A DNA stretch of 64,000 bases, from contig BEDY01000004.1 in NCBI GenBank assembly GCA_002335605.1, positions 248,001 to 312,000 on the forward strand, given 5' to 3'. The DNA is from Prillingera fragicola (taxonomy: Eukaryota > Basidiomycota > Tremellomycetes > Trichosporonales > Trichosporonaceae). Shown one piece after another: positions 46,195 through 58,983 of this stretch (its first letter is position 1; the number at the start of each line of letters is the position of its first letter). Under the pieces are notes generated by a model. It did not search any database. It was not told the DNA's origin and saw nothing but the letters and a program-made list of their open reading frames with translations. A program made the translations under genes and the position numbers.

Positions 46195-48049
46195 AGCGCC
46201 AGTCCCGTTGAGAACAGCTCAGACATCCTGGGTGTATAGGTTGGGAGGTGGGTGAATGTTAGATGCCACGGCTACGTGTGGCTAGGCGCCGCACATGCCT
46301 CTGTTGGTGCCGCGTGACTACGGTGGACCATATAATAACACTCGGATATCCCGAGCTATCTGGTTTATAGCCTGCATTGCGATGTGCACGTTTTATGTTA
46401 GTTGCAGCCGGGGATAAGATTCAGTGGGTTGCTCGTGGAGCGACGCGAAATGCGCACGGGCTTGGTGGCGCTTGGTGACACCGCTGGCGCTTTGCTTGTA
46501 CACACGTGTACTGCAGAGCACGTCTTGCGATCTCGCGCCTCTTCGTTTGCTCTGCGCGTTCCTTCTGACAGCAGTGGGCGTGGGCGGATGGTGCACATTA
46601 ATGCTGCACATTACATATAATTACTTAATTAATTTCAAAGCACCTTTCTCCAGTCGATGGCTGTTGTCCCATGCTAACGACATGGATCAGGCTTGGAAGG
46701 ATGTTACGCAATCTTCACCCACTTGCCGAGATCCTGAGAGCACTGTGTGCACGTGTGGATGGAAGCACAGTGCAGCAGTGTAAACAACAACTAGTTCGCC
46801 TTTTGAGTTCCGTGAGAGTTGTTCACCGGCCGTATCTTGACTTGCAACGATGTAATGGACCCTCCAGCTTCAACTACGCCTCCCTCACAGCAGAAGTCTC
46901 CAACTGCCTGGACGCTGCATGCACAAGTTGCCGAGGCACGCGGCAACCAGTTAAGCAGGACGATTTCGGTGATGCCTGTCCGCGGATCTGCAATTAGACG
47001 TCCTGCCTCCTCCTGGTATCACGGGGGCCCTGCAGTGCCTTCATGCAGTAAGCGAGAGATTGTCCAGCAAGCGTAAGTGACCGGGACAGAGGAGAACGCC
47101 CAGGCTTCCCGTTTTCAGAGGGAACAGAGCCGCTGCGCCACAGTAAACGCCGCGGGCAGGTGGTATGTAAGGATCACTGGAGTCTGCTAGCAGCCAGCTG
47201 GCATCTGGTACCGCCCAAAGGGATTGTTCTGGCCGCGGCTGGCCCGCCGATGCGCAGGTTCAGTGGCCGATCAGTGGCACAGGCGGCAGGTCAAACAGGC
47301 GGCGGCGGCACGAGAGCACCACCCATCTGCCGCGGGTCACCAGCAAAGGGCAGTCTAAAAAATCTCGTCCCGCGCAGGGTCCACCCATACCCAGTGCCCT
47401 ATCATCTCACCTTTGAGCAATCTGGTCTCGGGTCGCCCGCGTCTAGCTCGAGTTGCAGACTTTGGGTGTCTGCGAAATTTGGCTGCCACCCGCCAAAGGG
47501 CTCGATGGATGCGGGAGATGTAGGCAACAGGTAAAGAGAGTCGACAGCGGGGCCGAAGCCAGGACAGGCAGCAGCGGGCGGGTTGCACATACTCAGGTTC
47601 TCATGACCGCCGCCGCCGGTCAGCGCGCCTCCGGCACGAGGCACACCCATGCATGCATGTATGCCACAATGCTGGGCCCGTCCCAGTCTATCCCAACGTC
47701 TGGTCGTTTGACGTTGTACCATATCATAGCGGCCGACACATTTGCTCTGCGTAACGACAACTGTGCCGCGCTGGCTTCACGACCTCAAGCCCAAGTCACC
47801 AAATCGGCGCGCAACGCCCAGACGATCGACTTCTGCCGCTCACCACACTTGGAAACCGCCTCTTCTTGACAGCAGCCATTCCACCAGCAAACCAATCATC
47901 CGAGCCCTTGTTGCTTCCAGATACACGAGTCGACAGCCAACGGCGACGACAGGCCTCACTCTACGCCTGCAGCGTCCTTTTTGAGCTGGCGCCCCAAGCC
48001 TGACGCACTGCGCGTACAATTGCACGCGCCCGCGTCACCTTTGGTCGGT
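46195..48049. other. Intergenic, 1.85 kb
   Basis: No recognisable gene on either strand. An A+T-rich patch (ACATATAATTACTTAATTAATTT) lies at about 46612-46637. The right half (47.2-48.0 kb) is G+C rich with several long chance frames. The last 150 bases before 48050 are C-rich, like a leader of the MIT-domain gene. Confidence 0.45.
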
Positions 48050-50440
48050 ATGGAGAACGGCACGCATCCCCCGGCTCCCAACGGCGATCTGAACAGTGAG
48101 TTGGCAGTCGCTCAGAGGTTGCAGTCATCTCTCGTGGATGCCGCTCGCAAACGCGAGCTCTCACAGGCGCACGCAGCCATTCCCAATCTGCCCTCTTCCT
48201 CCCCCTCCCCAACTGCCTTGCCACTACCCAATCCGGCGTTGCTCTCCCACGCACCCGTATGTCTCTGCGGCAGCACAAGACTGCCGAGGGTTATTGCCCA
48301 GCAAACGTGGGGGAGGTCCTTTGATGGCCATGGTTGGGTGTGGTACACGATTCGTGGTCTCTGACGTAGATCCGTCGCAATGTGCTAACCGTCCAGTCCT
48401 CGACGCGCCTGCCGCCGACACTCCCCGCGCTGGCGTTTTCCCAGCCTTGTCCAATACCGCCAGAATGCTTGGAATCGGAGGTGGACTCCCTGCGGCTGAC
48501 CCGATTGCGTCGTTGCTGCCCCCCGACATCGGCGACAGTGCCTCGGACACTGGCTCGCAACGGTCGAGCATGCAGCCTCGCGTGCCGTCACGGCAACTTT
48601 TGCAGACGGCTCTAGACTTGGCGCAAAAAGCAGTCGAGATGGACAAGGGAAATGATGTCGCCGGGGCCCTTGCTGCATATCGAGAGGCAGTAACCAAGCT
48701 CCGAGTTGTAATGGAGCGTGTCGGCGTCGACCCGACCTCGGACGGCAAGCGAGGAGGGGGGAAAAACGAGGACGAGGGGAGGACCTTGCGGGGCATCGTG
48801 AGCTGCTCCTTACATCTATTCCGGACTGACAGAACAGCACGACGCATACATGGCCAGGATAACGCTACTTTCTGCCTACGAAGGGAGCGATACCGAGGAC
48901 GGTGGCGTTTCGTCCGGTATCGGTAACTTGACGTTGGACACTGGAGTGAATGGATCCCCTTCCCCGGCACCCGACTCGCCCAATGGCGATGCTGGGCCTA
49001 GCACGCCTATGCGTTCTCCTGCTCCCTCTTCCAACCTGAGCAGCAAACGTAAGCGGAAAATACAGTCCAAGCATTCGTTTGGCCTGGACGAGGAGGCCGA
49101 TCTTTCCGGGCTCGACGGCGTGGATGAGAGCGACGAAGCAAGCATCCAGGAACCGTTCAGCAGCAGTAGATCGGCATCCAAGAGTCTTCCCGCCGTCGAT
49201 GCCTCACCTAGTGGCAGCACAGAAACCGACGACCATCCCCTGCCACCACTCCCTGCGCACAAGGGGGCTGCGGATGGAGGGATCACAATCGGACGCAGTG
49301 CGGCTTCGTCTATCGCCGCTAGCAACGGCGGCGGAGGAGATCGATTTTTGGTCAGCCCCACGACAGCGCAGGGGACCATCAGCCAAAGGCGTCACCGCGG
49401 GGGCCAGTCCATGTCTTCCATCTCAGAACTCAACGCCTCGCCGCGGGGGTCTGTTGCGGAGAGCATGGACACAGCGTCCACCCGCCATCGTACAATGTCC
49501 ACTCGAGGAGGGTATATGAATGGTGACGGCTCTGTACCCCCCGTCCCTCCTCTACAGGCAGTGTTCCGCTCAACGCTTGCCCCGCCCATTCGTTTGCAAG
49601 GCTCCGCTCACCTCACACCCCGCCCTGAGCCCCAACCCACAGAGGTTCTCCACCGCCCATTCCACTTGATGCGCATTCTCTACGCGTCCATGGACAGCTC
49701 GGGACCCGGAGCATACCTCTCATCCTCGCTGCACATTGACCCAGCCGTGTGGAAGCCGTCCAACTGGCGGGCCGCTGGATCGTCATCCAAGAGCGGGCAA
49801 CCCAAGCTGGTTGGCCAAGAGGCAAAGGCGCGTGCCCTCGAGGTACTCGTGAGCAACATGGAGGCTATCAAAGCAGCTGCAGGACTGTTGTTGGAAGGTC
49901 CTCGCGAAGATCGTCATGGCGTCGACAGCTCGACCCGTCTCTCCAAGGCGCAGGTCGATCAGGCAACCGCTGTCGGCAACGAGCTGTCCACCCTCCTGGA
50001 TGCACTAGACGACGACTTGGACGCCACCCACAAGACACTGGCCAACAAGGGCGTGAGCGTCGGCGCGTGGAAGGGCAAGAGCAAGAGCGGATGGGGATCG
50101 CGTCTGTCCGCGCGTGTGGACAAAATGTCACGCGGCTCTGACTCGCCGGATCGCTACATTGATCTGCTCTCGCAGTGGTTTGTATCGGCACAGATTCTTG
50201 ACGAGCATCTGCGTTGCTTCACTGGTCCGTGCACAGCCGCGTACCACGCCCTTCCACACAAGACATACAAGCAGATCGAAACACGTCTTAATCGCGCTTC
50301 GCAGTTTGTTGGAACGGTCGTGGTTCCCTTTGTTATGGACGACTTTAGGCTCTTGATGGTGAGTTACCCTGTTGCTTGCAGCTTCTAACAATAAACAGTT
50401 AGGGTACCTGAAAGGTGGGATGAAGTATTTGGAGGAGTGA
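48050..50440 (+). CDS. MIT-domain protein of unknown function
   Basis: From ATG 48050 (MENGTHPPAPNGDLN). After an Ala/Pro/Ser-rich N-terminus and an intron ending at about 48403, an MIT-type three-helix segment appears: LLQTALDLAQKAVEMDKGND followed by VAGALAAYREAVTKLRVVME. MIT domains bind ESCRT-III tails. A long disordered Ser/Pro part follows, and then a conserved-looking C-terminal domain: HRPFHLMRILYASMDSSGPG, LSSSLHIDPAVWKPSNWRAA, EAKARALEVLVSNMEAIKAA, SPDRYIDLLSQWFVSAQILD and YKQIETRLNRASQFVGTVVV. One last intron leads to YLKGGMKYLEE and the stop at 50440. This MIT plus helical C-terminal layout is seen in uncharacterised fungal proteins. A role in endosomal sorting is inferred from the MIT domain only. 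The first intron's donor is uncertain. Confidence 0.75.
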
Positions 50441-50919
50441 GAGGAAAGTGGGCGCCCAGTGACCGAGTCAACGCACCCATCTTGAGTACACGATAACATC
50501 TCTGGCCCATCCGTATCATAGTAGCTTCTAATTCTCTTGGCCGCACTGGGATGCATTAATACAGATTCACAATGGGAGCAAGAGCCTGACCACCTTGCAA
50601 ACGAACAGGCGGCAGTTTGAGGCATCACTGCGGCCGTAGGAAAGCATGACTTTGCGCGCGCCAGAGGTGCCCGCATCATCGAACATTCAGTCTGGTGGAG
50701 CAGTGGCGTTCAATTCGCCATTACGTCTATGGCGTCGAGCAGCCTCCTCGTCAGAATCCCTAACCTGTGGCCGTTGCCACTCGTCTAACATAAAGTCAGT
50801 TATCCATCAGTGTAACCGCATTGGCCTCCGCAGCCCTAATGTTAATGGACATCATGGATGCAACAGAACACGATCAACTGTCAAACACGGAGCTAGAGCG
50901 TCACTGGACTGCATGACAC
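50441..50919. other. Convergent 3' region of MIT and UBC4 genes
   Basis: About 480 bp between two stop codons facing each other. It should contain both 3' UTRs and polyadenylation signals. No gene was seen. Confidence 0.5.
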
Positions 50920-51736
<817 letters not shown>

Positions 51737-53086
51737 GGTGCTAGTCGTACTAGAATGCGGTCGTTACTGATGATAGGTAATCACGCAAGGTGGCAAAGAA
51801 TAACAGAGGAGTTACAGTCAGCACAGCCCCGACACCAGCTCTGAGGCTCTGCAGCGCGCTTAACAGCACGCCGTTCGCTCAATTCTAGCTCACCAAGCTC
51901 GTCGAGATTGCCTTGCGTTACTGATCAGGCGTCAAGAGACGTCAAGAGGTGGTTGAATGGGCGAGGGAGAACGTAGGAGAAGGAGAGTGAGACGCATAGA
52001 AGGAGAGGAGCGCCAGGGCACGCTGGGCCATGACCGCAGAAAAAAAAACGCCGACTGTGGCAGTAGTTTACCAGTGACATCTTCTATCTTCATGACTTTG
52101 CCTCTCTACAATCTCACCGAGCACCCAAGCTTCCACGCATCCTACCATCCTGTGATCTACATTAAAGCGTATCGATAGGGCTTTGGCTGCACGTTTCGGC
52201 GTTTCATCTCCATATTTCTCTACCTTTTGCCAGCGACGCGGCCCATCGGCTTCCAGCTTCAGTCGCAAGCACGCAGGCCTGGTCTGCTGCCACAGTTCAT
52301 TCGGCCACAGCTGACGTGACACATGACTGACAATTCATCACTTGGCATGTGGTTCAGCAAGTTCTGAACGAGTTGCTGCCTGACAAAGTAGGCGTGTATC
52401 GTTGCCTCATTGGCGTCACGTCTCCGCTGCGCGAGGCGTGCCGTCGTCTGAGGTGTGCTTTTCCAACCCCACGACCGTGCTATGCAATGGCCTTTATCCA
52501 TTGAGCCCTCCAAGACAGCCCAAGATTAGTGAGGGTTATCGGTGTGACAAGCTGTTGCTCTACGTCCCTCCACTGCCTCAGTTACAGCCTTGTCGCCGCA
52601 GCTACCTACATGCGCTGTAAACGGACAGCTGACAGGTGCATAGGCGAATCGTGTGCACATGCTCTCGTTCAGCTCTTAAGGCTCGTTGTTCTTTGTAGTC
52701 CTACCAAGTCATACATGTCTGAACACAGAAGCGCAATGTTGATGCCTCTTCATTAGGCGCGCAATGATGTCACTAGGCGTGGCAACGGAAGCAAATGACC
52801 CGGCCTTGTTGGACCACCCACAGCCGATTTGTGCTCAGCCTGACGCGGTGCCATCCATCCAAACCCCATCCTCCTCGAGTCATTAGCTTGACCTGTCCTC
52901 AGCCTCACCTACACCTACCCCCCAGCTTCACTCGAAGGCTTATTTTCACCAACCTCTCGCTAGGGAGACTGGGAGAATTCTCTGGACGTTTTATCGCCAG
53001 TCGCGAACGATTCCCTCCACCTCGCCGCCCCCTCTTCGCTGCTACCTCGTGATACGCGACAGCCAACTCGCGGTCGGCACGCATCC
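51737..53086. other. Intergenic between divergent UBC4 and Sds3-like genes
   Basis: About 1.35 kb with no recognisable gene. It includes an A-tract (AAAAAAAA near 52040) and a CT-rich leader just before 53087. It presumably holds both promoters. Confidence 0.5.
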
Positions 53087-55440
53087 ATGTCGGCACCGCG
53101 AAGGTCATCGTCGCCGCTCTCTTCGGCGTCGCCCTCTCCGCTCCAGGAACCTGTAGCTGATGGCGGCACCAACCCGGCATCACTCACCCTCGGCCCCGCC
53201 GCAGCCGAAGCTGACAACGAGGATGGTGATATAGTCGGAGGCAGCAGTCCAACCACCCTCACCGAGCCGCTCACCGAGAGCGAGCTTACGGAAGACGACG
53301 AGGACGTCGAGGATGAAGCAGATGAAGCCGAGGACGCGGACGAAGCAGATGAAGCGGATGAAGCGGACGGTGTTGAAGCGGACCCCATCCATGATGGGAA
53401 TGAGCAAGATGATGAGGGCGTCGACGATGACAACGACGATGGTGAGGATACGGATCGCAGGACAGGCAAAGAGTACGTGTCTTGATTAGTGCAACTGCTT
53501 ATCCCTCGCAGCCTTCGCGGTAAAATCGGTGCCTCTGCCTCACCATCACTCACCCCTCCACCGCCCTCCGACCCACCTCGCTCCGACGCCCTGCCTTCCT
53601 CCCCTCCAAACGACGACATCAATGATGATGACGATGGCTTTGATCAAGAGGATGAAGCTCTGGACACTGCGGCTGCCGACGAAGAGGCTACCCGTGAGGC
53701 GGGCACGGAGGATGCCGAAGTGGGTGATGAAGCGGACGGTGACGGCGATGGCGGTGAGGGTGACGACGACGCGGAAGCCGACGGGGACGTCACTATGCGT
53801 GCTGAACCGGAGGGTGTGGATGACGATGCCAGCAACGACACTATCGTCAACGAAATGGATGTTGATCTCGAAGAAGAGGCCAACGGTGACGAACAAATCG
53901 CGGATGAAGAGGCTGAGGAAGCCGCAGAAACAGCCGGTAAGTGGCTAGTTTTATCAGAACTGGACGGAGCGCTGATCTGTGCAAGACTCTCCCCCAGCCG
54001 CTCCGCAACGGTCAATGGGCCACACCCACTCGTCACACGCGCCCCCACCCAGTGCAGCCGCCATCCGTGCGCTCTTCGCGTTGGAGATCAAGTTTGCGGC
54101 TCTTCGCGACCGGCTCTACGTTGAGCGCATAGAAGAGGCAGCGAGGGAAGAACAGATGATTTTGGACGGTGAGAATGATTCCATGTTGTCGGGCTCTGAC
54201 GTGTGTCAGGATCCCACCCTGCTCTTCGGCAACTCAACAAGACACTTGAAAGTCGGCGCGAGCGACTGCACGAAATAGCGTCTCGGCACCACGAAGAAAC
54301 AGTGGCCGATCTTGGAGTGTGGCGAGACGTGGAAAACAAGCTATCGTGGTCCACGTGGACAGTGAGCTGCCAGGTTGGAAAATTGAGTCTGACATTCCAA
54401 GGACAACCGCGATCAACTTCACTGGGAAGAGTTTGAGCACACCTGGAGCAAACGCAGGCGGCTGGCACGCGAAAAGAACGAGATCGAGACGCCGAAGGTG
54501 GTCAAGCCTGTGCCAAGGGTCGACCGGCCACCCAAGCCATTTGACTGGTCTGTCGGCGCTGTTCCGTCAAAGTTGTCTACAGACGAAGCCTTGAACGATC
54601 TGGCTTTGATGGACGTAAGTAAGCATGCGGCAACTTTGGCTGACGTTCCAGCTTCGCCGGCAACAGCAGCAGCAAGCGTCACGTCATGCGTCACCAGCGG
54701 TGTATGGTAACTTTGGCGGGCCTTCAACTTATCCCTACCAATCTGCACAGCACCCAGCGAGCTATCTGCAATCCGAGACTGGAGAGTCTGAACCTCGCCG
54801 CCACTATATGAATGCCGCAAACCGCTCTAGGCCAGCTCACGCTGCCCCCGATAACCATGGTCACTCGCGACCACCAGCAGGTTCTTCTCAACCTTCTGCA
54901 CCAAGAAAGGACGTACGTGCCCCACTAGGCGCTGAGGTCTTTGGCGTTCCTCGACGCGACCCAGTGATTCCGCATTCCAATGGTGGTGGAAAGATCTCCA
55001 ATGGTGTTGCCCAGCCTCGGCACACCACAAACCAACCGCTGCTTGGTTTGAGCTTGGGTGCTAACACCACCGAATCCAAGCCTAAACTGTTAGCAGGAGG
55101 CAGTTCGGCTTCTGCCGCGCCGTCAACGTCTACACCCAACGACCGGGCGAATGCATCGTCACGTTTCCCTGGCCTAGCAGATTATTTGTCAGGTTCTGCG
55201 ACCCCGCCGCAAAACTCTTTTCAGCACCATCTAATGGCATCAAACTCGCCAGCAACAGCCCAGTCGTCTCCTACAACCAGCGCAAAGCCTCCTTCGGGCA
55301 CAGCGTCAGGCAACCCTCCAACCACGAGTTTGAGCTCCCTAGGTATGTTCTCGTAACCTTCTGTTTGCTGACAATTCACAGCGCGCCCCTCGTTTGCGCA
55401 GCCTCCACAACCACAAACGGCAAGCGTGCCACGCAGTTGA
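53087..55440 (+). CDS. Sds3-like subunit of the Rpd3/Sin3 deacetylase complex
   Basis: Sds3/BRMS1 family proteins scaffold the Rpd3-Sin3 complex in the nucleus. The N-terminal 250 residues are extremely acidic, with tandem Glu-Ala-Asp repeats (EADEADEADGVEADP region, about 53320-53390). The conserved part spans three exons: ALFALEIKFAALRDRLYVER with IEEAAREEQMILD, then GSHPALRQLNKTLESRRERL and HEIASRHHEETVADLGVWRD, then HWEEFEHTWSKRRRLAREKN. This matches the Sds3 helical hairpin (F-x-x-L-K/R-x-x-L-Y-x-E-R, G-x-HP). The C-terminal half is Ser/Pro/Gln-rich and ends in a small exon (ARPSFAQPPQPQTASVPRS). The acidic N-terminus recalls Dep1. RPD3 itself lies at 13.8-16.1 kb. It is convergent with the next gene, 52 bp away. 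Confidence 0.78.
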
Positions 55441-55492
55441 CATATCTAGAGTGGTTTCGGCGCTTCCACGTATACTCTTTTGCATGTGACAT

Positions 55493-55945
55493 TTACAGCT
55501 TCCTGTTCACCTTATCCTTGGCATCCCGAGCGGCTCCCGCACCGTCGCCGAGAGCCTGGTTGGCCGACCGCTTGGCCTTTTCCACAGATTCGTTGATGTC
55601 CTTTTTGGTGGGAGCCTCGGCACTGGTACCCGCTGGACTGTCAGCTCCCACACCAGCTCACACGACCCACCAGCAGCATCGCTCAGGACCCGAGCAGCCT
55701 CTCCAGCCTTGTCTTGAGCGGCAGAGGCAGCCTTGTTGACCTGCTTCTGGGCAGCGGCAGCTGCCTCGCCAATCTTGTCCGATGCCTCGCATTGTCAGGC
55801 TCACGATTGACTTTTTACTTACAGCCTGGGCAGTGTCTTTGACGGTCTCAGTGAGAGTCTTGGAACGAATCGAGGTGGTGGCAAAGCCACGAACGGCGAA
55901 CGTGCGTGCTGAGGCGTGGGCAGGAATAATGGCCGTGCGGTACAT
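55493..55945 (-). CDS. LEA-like mitochondrial protein
   Basis: Three exons encoding about 120 residues. The N-terminus (MYRTAIIPAHASARTFAVRG, then FATTSIRSKTLTETVKDTAQ) is Arg/Ser/Ala-rich without acidic residues for about 25 positions, as in a mitochondrial targeting peptide. The rest is Ala/Lys/Asp/Glu-rich with 11-mer-like repeats: SDKIGEAAAAAQKQVNKAA, SAAQDKAGEAARVLSDAAG, INESVEKAKRSANQALGDG, and AARDAKDKVNRKL at the end. Such late-embryogenesis-abundant-like helices are associated with desiccation and stress tolerance. The introns are canonical. Function is inferred from composition only. It is divergent from the TMEM205-like gene (304 bp). Confidence 0.75.
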
Positions 55946-56249
55946 TGTGAGAATAGAGGCTATGCATCGTGCAGCACCTTTTCCCATACTATTATATAGG
56001 CTGGGCAAGAACCAACTTTGCGTGACGCGTAGCCACGCGTGCGATTGCCTGGCCAGACATCCACTCCAACCTTTCATGACGATGGACTTGACGTCACAGA
56101 AGGGTGCTACAGGGGATGCTGAATAAGTTTAATGGTATGATGGCATGTCCGGGCATAACCGGTGGCCGGTGGCCGCTGGCCACCCTGGCACAACGTGCGA
56201 ACAGGTTGTGTCGACACGACCTTGCCATCAACAACAAACTCTAGTAACC
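55946..56249. other. Shared divergent promoter region
   Basis: About 300 bp between the starts of the LEA-like and TMEM205-like genes. A TATATAGG-like element on the LEA side (ATTATATAGG near 55990-56000) may be its TATA box. A tandem TGGCCGGTGGCC-type G+C cluster lies at 56160-56185. Confidence 0.4.
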
Positions 56250-56878
56250 ATGGCAGGATTCGTGCAGCACGCGCTGGCCCCCTTTACTCTCAAGGGCTTC
56301 TACCTTCTCACCTGGGGCACTGCTCTCGGCACAAACGTCTGGCAGAGCATTGTAAGTGACGATCGTTGTGTGCATTCCGTCTGACCAGAACCAGTCTGGC
56401 GTCAAGGCGTTTGGCACTCTCCCTCTCGAGACCTTTGGTCATCTCCAGTCGGCTCTTCAGCCTCTGTACTTTGCGACTTCGTCTTTCCTCAGCGCGTCGC
56501 TTCTTGCCACCCATCTCTATTTCCACCCGGTGCTTCTCTCATCGCCGTTCAAGAGCCCCCACTGGTGGCAGCTTGAGGAGGGTGTGCAGGGCATTCTTAT
56601 TGTCTCTGCCCTTGTGCCCCAGCTCTTGAACTGGCTGGTCATTGGCCCCAAGGCCGTTGATGTTCTCTACCAGCGCCACAGGCTCGAGCGCACCGAGGGC
56701 AAGGACTCGGTCAGTGCACAGTGGCTGCTTTTGGCGATCACGCTGCTGACAATCCCAGTCGTCCCAGGCCATGACCAACCTCAAGTCTGAGTTTTCTTTC
56801 CTCCACGGCGTTGCCTCGAGCCTCAACGGCATTGCTGTTATCGCCTTGGGCGGTCTTGGCCTTGCGGTGAGCATGTAA
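56250..56878 (+). CDS. TMEM205-like (DUF4149) membrane protein, 178 aa
   Basis: Exons 56250-56351, 56395-56709 and 56759-56878 join in phase. Seen: FYLLTWGTALGTNVWQSI, the FGTLPLETFGHLQSALQPLY block with F-G-x-L-Q-S-x-L-x-P-x-Y typical of the domain, FATSSFLSASLLATHLYFHP, GILIVSALVPQLLNWLVIGP, then RHRLERTEGKD and MTNLKSEFSFLHGVASSLNG. Four hydrophobic segments with the conserved F-x-x-x-HG-x-S-S-x-x-N near the C-terminus match TMEM205/DUF4149. Members are ER or peripheral membrane proteins of poorly known role; human TMEM205 is linked to cisplatin resistance. The length is normal. It is convergent with the next gene (93 bp). Confidence 0.9.
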
Positions 56879-56971
56879 CGGCTCTCTAATAACGTGATGC
56901 CATCTACATAAGGGACTGCATTGACCACACGCCGTGTATACAAGATGGGGCAGCAGGCTCGACGTGCAAGC

Positions 56972-58169
56972 TTAGCGGTACCCGTACCCGGGGGCTGCTT
57001 GGTTGCCGTAGGGCTGGGGGGCATTGTATGGAGGCGCCTGCCCGTAGCCACCGTCGTTAGCCACGGAAGCGCGGACCTGCGCGTCTGAATGGTCAGAGTT
57101 GAACTGAGGGCGTGACACTCACAAGGGTCGCTATATGCGAGCTGCATCGTTCGACTGGGCTCATCGTTTCGCCTTGCGCCGGGCATGTCACCGTCAAAAG
57201 CGCCATACACGTCGACACTGGGGCGAGCCATGGCACTCTCATTGATGTGCGGCGCGGGCTGGGTGTAACCGTACGAGGCCTGGTGGGGGGCTTGAGCTTC
57301 GTGCTTGTCCCCGAAGACATCGTCGTCACCGCCAACATGAGCGTAGGGGGCACTAGAGTTGCTGTTCATGGTCTCACCAAACACGGGTGTAGGTGGAGGC
57401 ATAAAGCTGGGTTCACGAGACACGCGACGGTCGTTGCGGAACTCGATACCTGCAAGCGCGACGAGACCGGCCCACCCGGCGAGCGCAAGCCAGGCAAAGA
57501 TGCTGGAAGCGCGCTTCGTGCGGCACCAGCCCTTGAGACCATCCTTAAAGTCGTCACCAAGCTCGGCGTGGGGGTCGTTGTCCGGGTTCTTGCAACCCTT
57601 GTTTGTCAGCAAATGCTATCAACGAACACCTACCGCCTGGCCCCATGCGCCGACAGTCACAATGAGCGCTGCGACGATCATGAGGATTGCTCCAAAGGCA
57701 TGGAGAATAAATGTTGAGCGAGGCTGCGACAGAAACTGGGCAGGGCGCCTACACTTGTCCCACCTTTGAGTCTCAGTGTTGGTAAGGGGAAGGAACATAC
57801 CTGTCATAAATCAAGGGAATGACCAGCAGGGTGACAGACAGCAAGAATGCAAGGAGCAAAAGAAACAGTGTAAAGCCCGTTCCTCCAGCTAGACTGTCAG
57901 AAGCTATCTCTGCCTTGAAACTCACAGACTCCGACCCATTTGCCTTGAAAGCCTGCGACTGCGGCCATGGTGCAGATGCCGAGGAAAGTAAAGAAGATGG
58001 TAACGCCATGGAGGATAAGATGCAAGCGAGGCAAAGTTGGCTCGCTGAATGCTGAACGTTCGGCATTACTCAACTGCTGCAAAGAAGAGTTGTCGCCACC
58101 TGACTTGAAAACACCAGAGAGTTTGGAAGTACCGGACGACAGCCCAGACCTGAGCTTGTCCACTGGGCG
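56972..58169 (-). CDS. Four-helix MARVEL-like membrane protein, 5' end incomplete
   Basis: Exons read leftwards from the acceptor at 58169 give DKLRSGLSSGTSKLSGVFKS, ILHGVTIFFTFLGICTMAAV, GTGFTLFLLLLAFLLSVTLL, STFILHAFGAILMIVAALIV, and SSIFAWLALAGWAGLVALAG. That makes four membrane helices, with a loop containing KGCKNPDNDPHAELGDDF before helix four. The cytosolic tail is rich in Pro, Tyr and Gly (GYGQAPPYNAPQPYGNQAAP) and ends YGYR at 56972. The layout resembles MARVEL/tetraspan proteins of fungal eisosome or septal membranes. The true start lies upstream of 58169 in a small exon (about 58.20-58.35 kb) that I could not fix. Function unknown. Confidence 0.68.
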
Positions 58170-58983
58170 CTGTCAACAACCAAGAGGAGCCATTTAAGAC
58201 GTACTGATTGATTGGGTCTTGATGCTCTGTGCAAATGTAAAAGGGCAAGAGCTTGTGAATGCGCGCGAGCGTTATGGGGGCTGGGTAACAGGTCAGTGCT
58301 GAAAAGGTAAACAACAACATCTGCCATGGCTTGGCCCACGACGCATGCTTTGTGTGTCTGCTCTCCCGTCTCTAGCAGCCGCCGGCTGCCAGTCACTCTG
58401 GCACCAATGCTGACACTCACCTTGATACTTTGGATACGATGCAGTGGCAACGTGTGGTGATGGGAGTTGAAGTGTAGATGGCGGTGTTGTTCACGAAAGT
58501 GACCGCCGCACCCAGCATCTCAGAAGGCGGGAACAAATTCAAACAAGCTTCAGGTTGTGTACGTCACTCTTGGCTGTAAACCTGTGTCTAGACCCTGGGT
58601 GGCATTGCAAGAGACTGCTCGGCCCCTATGCTTGTACATTGCACTGCCTGCTGCTGCCTGTGCAGATGGGACGACCGCTCTAGAGCGCGAGCTTGTATTG
58701 CGATGAACTGCGGTTGAATCCTGATGCTGCGGCGCAAGTACGGGCCAAAGCAACCGAGGACGTGTTCTTGGTACAGGCTGTACTGATAACACTTCCGTTG
58801 GACCAAGTCACCAAGGCACAGGGACCGGAAGAGCTGCCGGAGTGCTAGAGTGCGGCCATCTTACCCCACATTTGCCGAGCTCCGGCCAGACGTTCCTTCA
58901 TGTCCAACCATCAATCCGCACCGTAGGTTGCATGGCCATCGAGCGCATGCTGATGCATTAGTAGGCCGAGGTGCAACTGGAAC
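58170..58983. other. Promoter region between MARVEL-like and hexosaminidase genes
   Basis: About 800 bp between divergent genes. It should contain the missing first exon of the MARVEL-like gene (about 58.2-58.35 kb). No other gene was recognised. Confidence 0.45.

Noticed and set aside
53546..54048. Ser- or Val-rich frames on the - strand at the Sds3-like gene
   Set aside because: Complement of the acidic repeat codons; no independent evidence.
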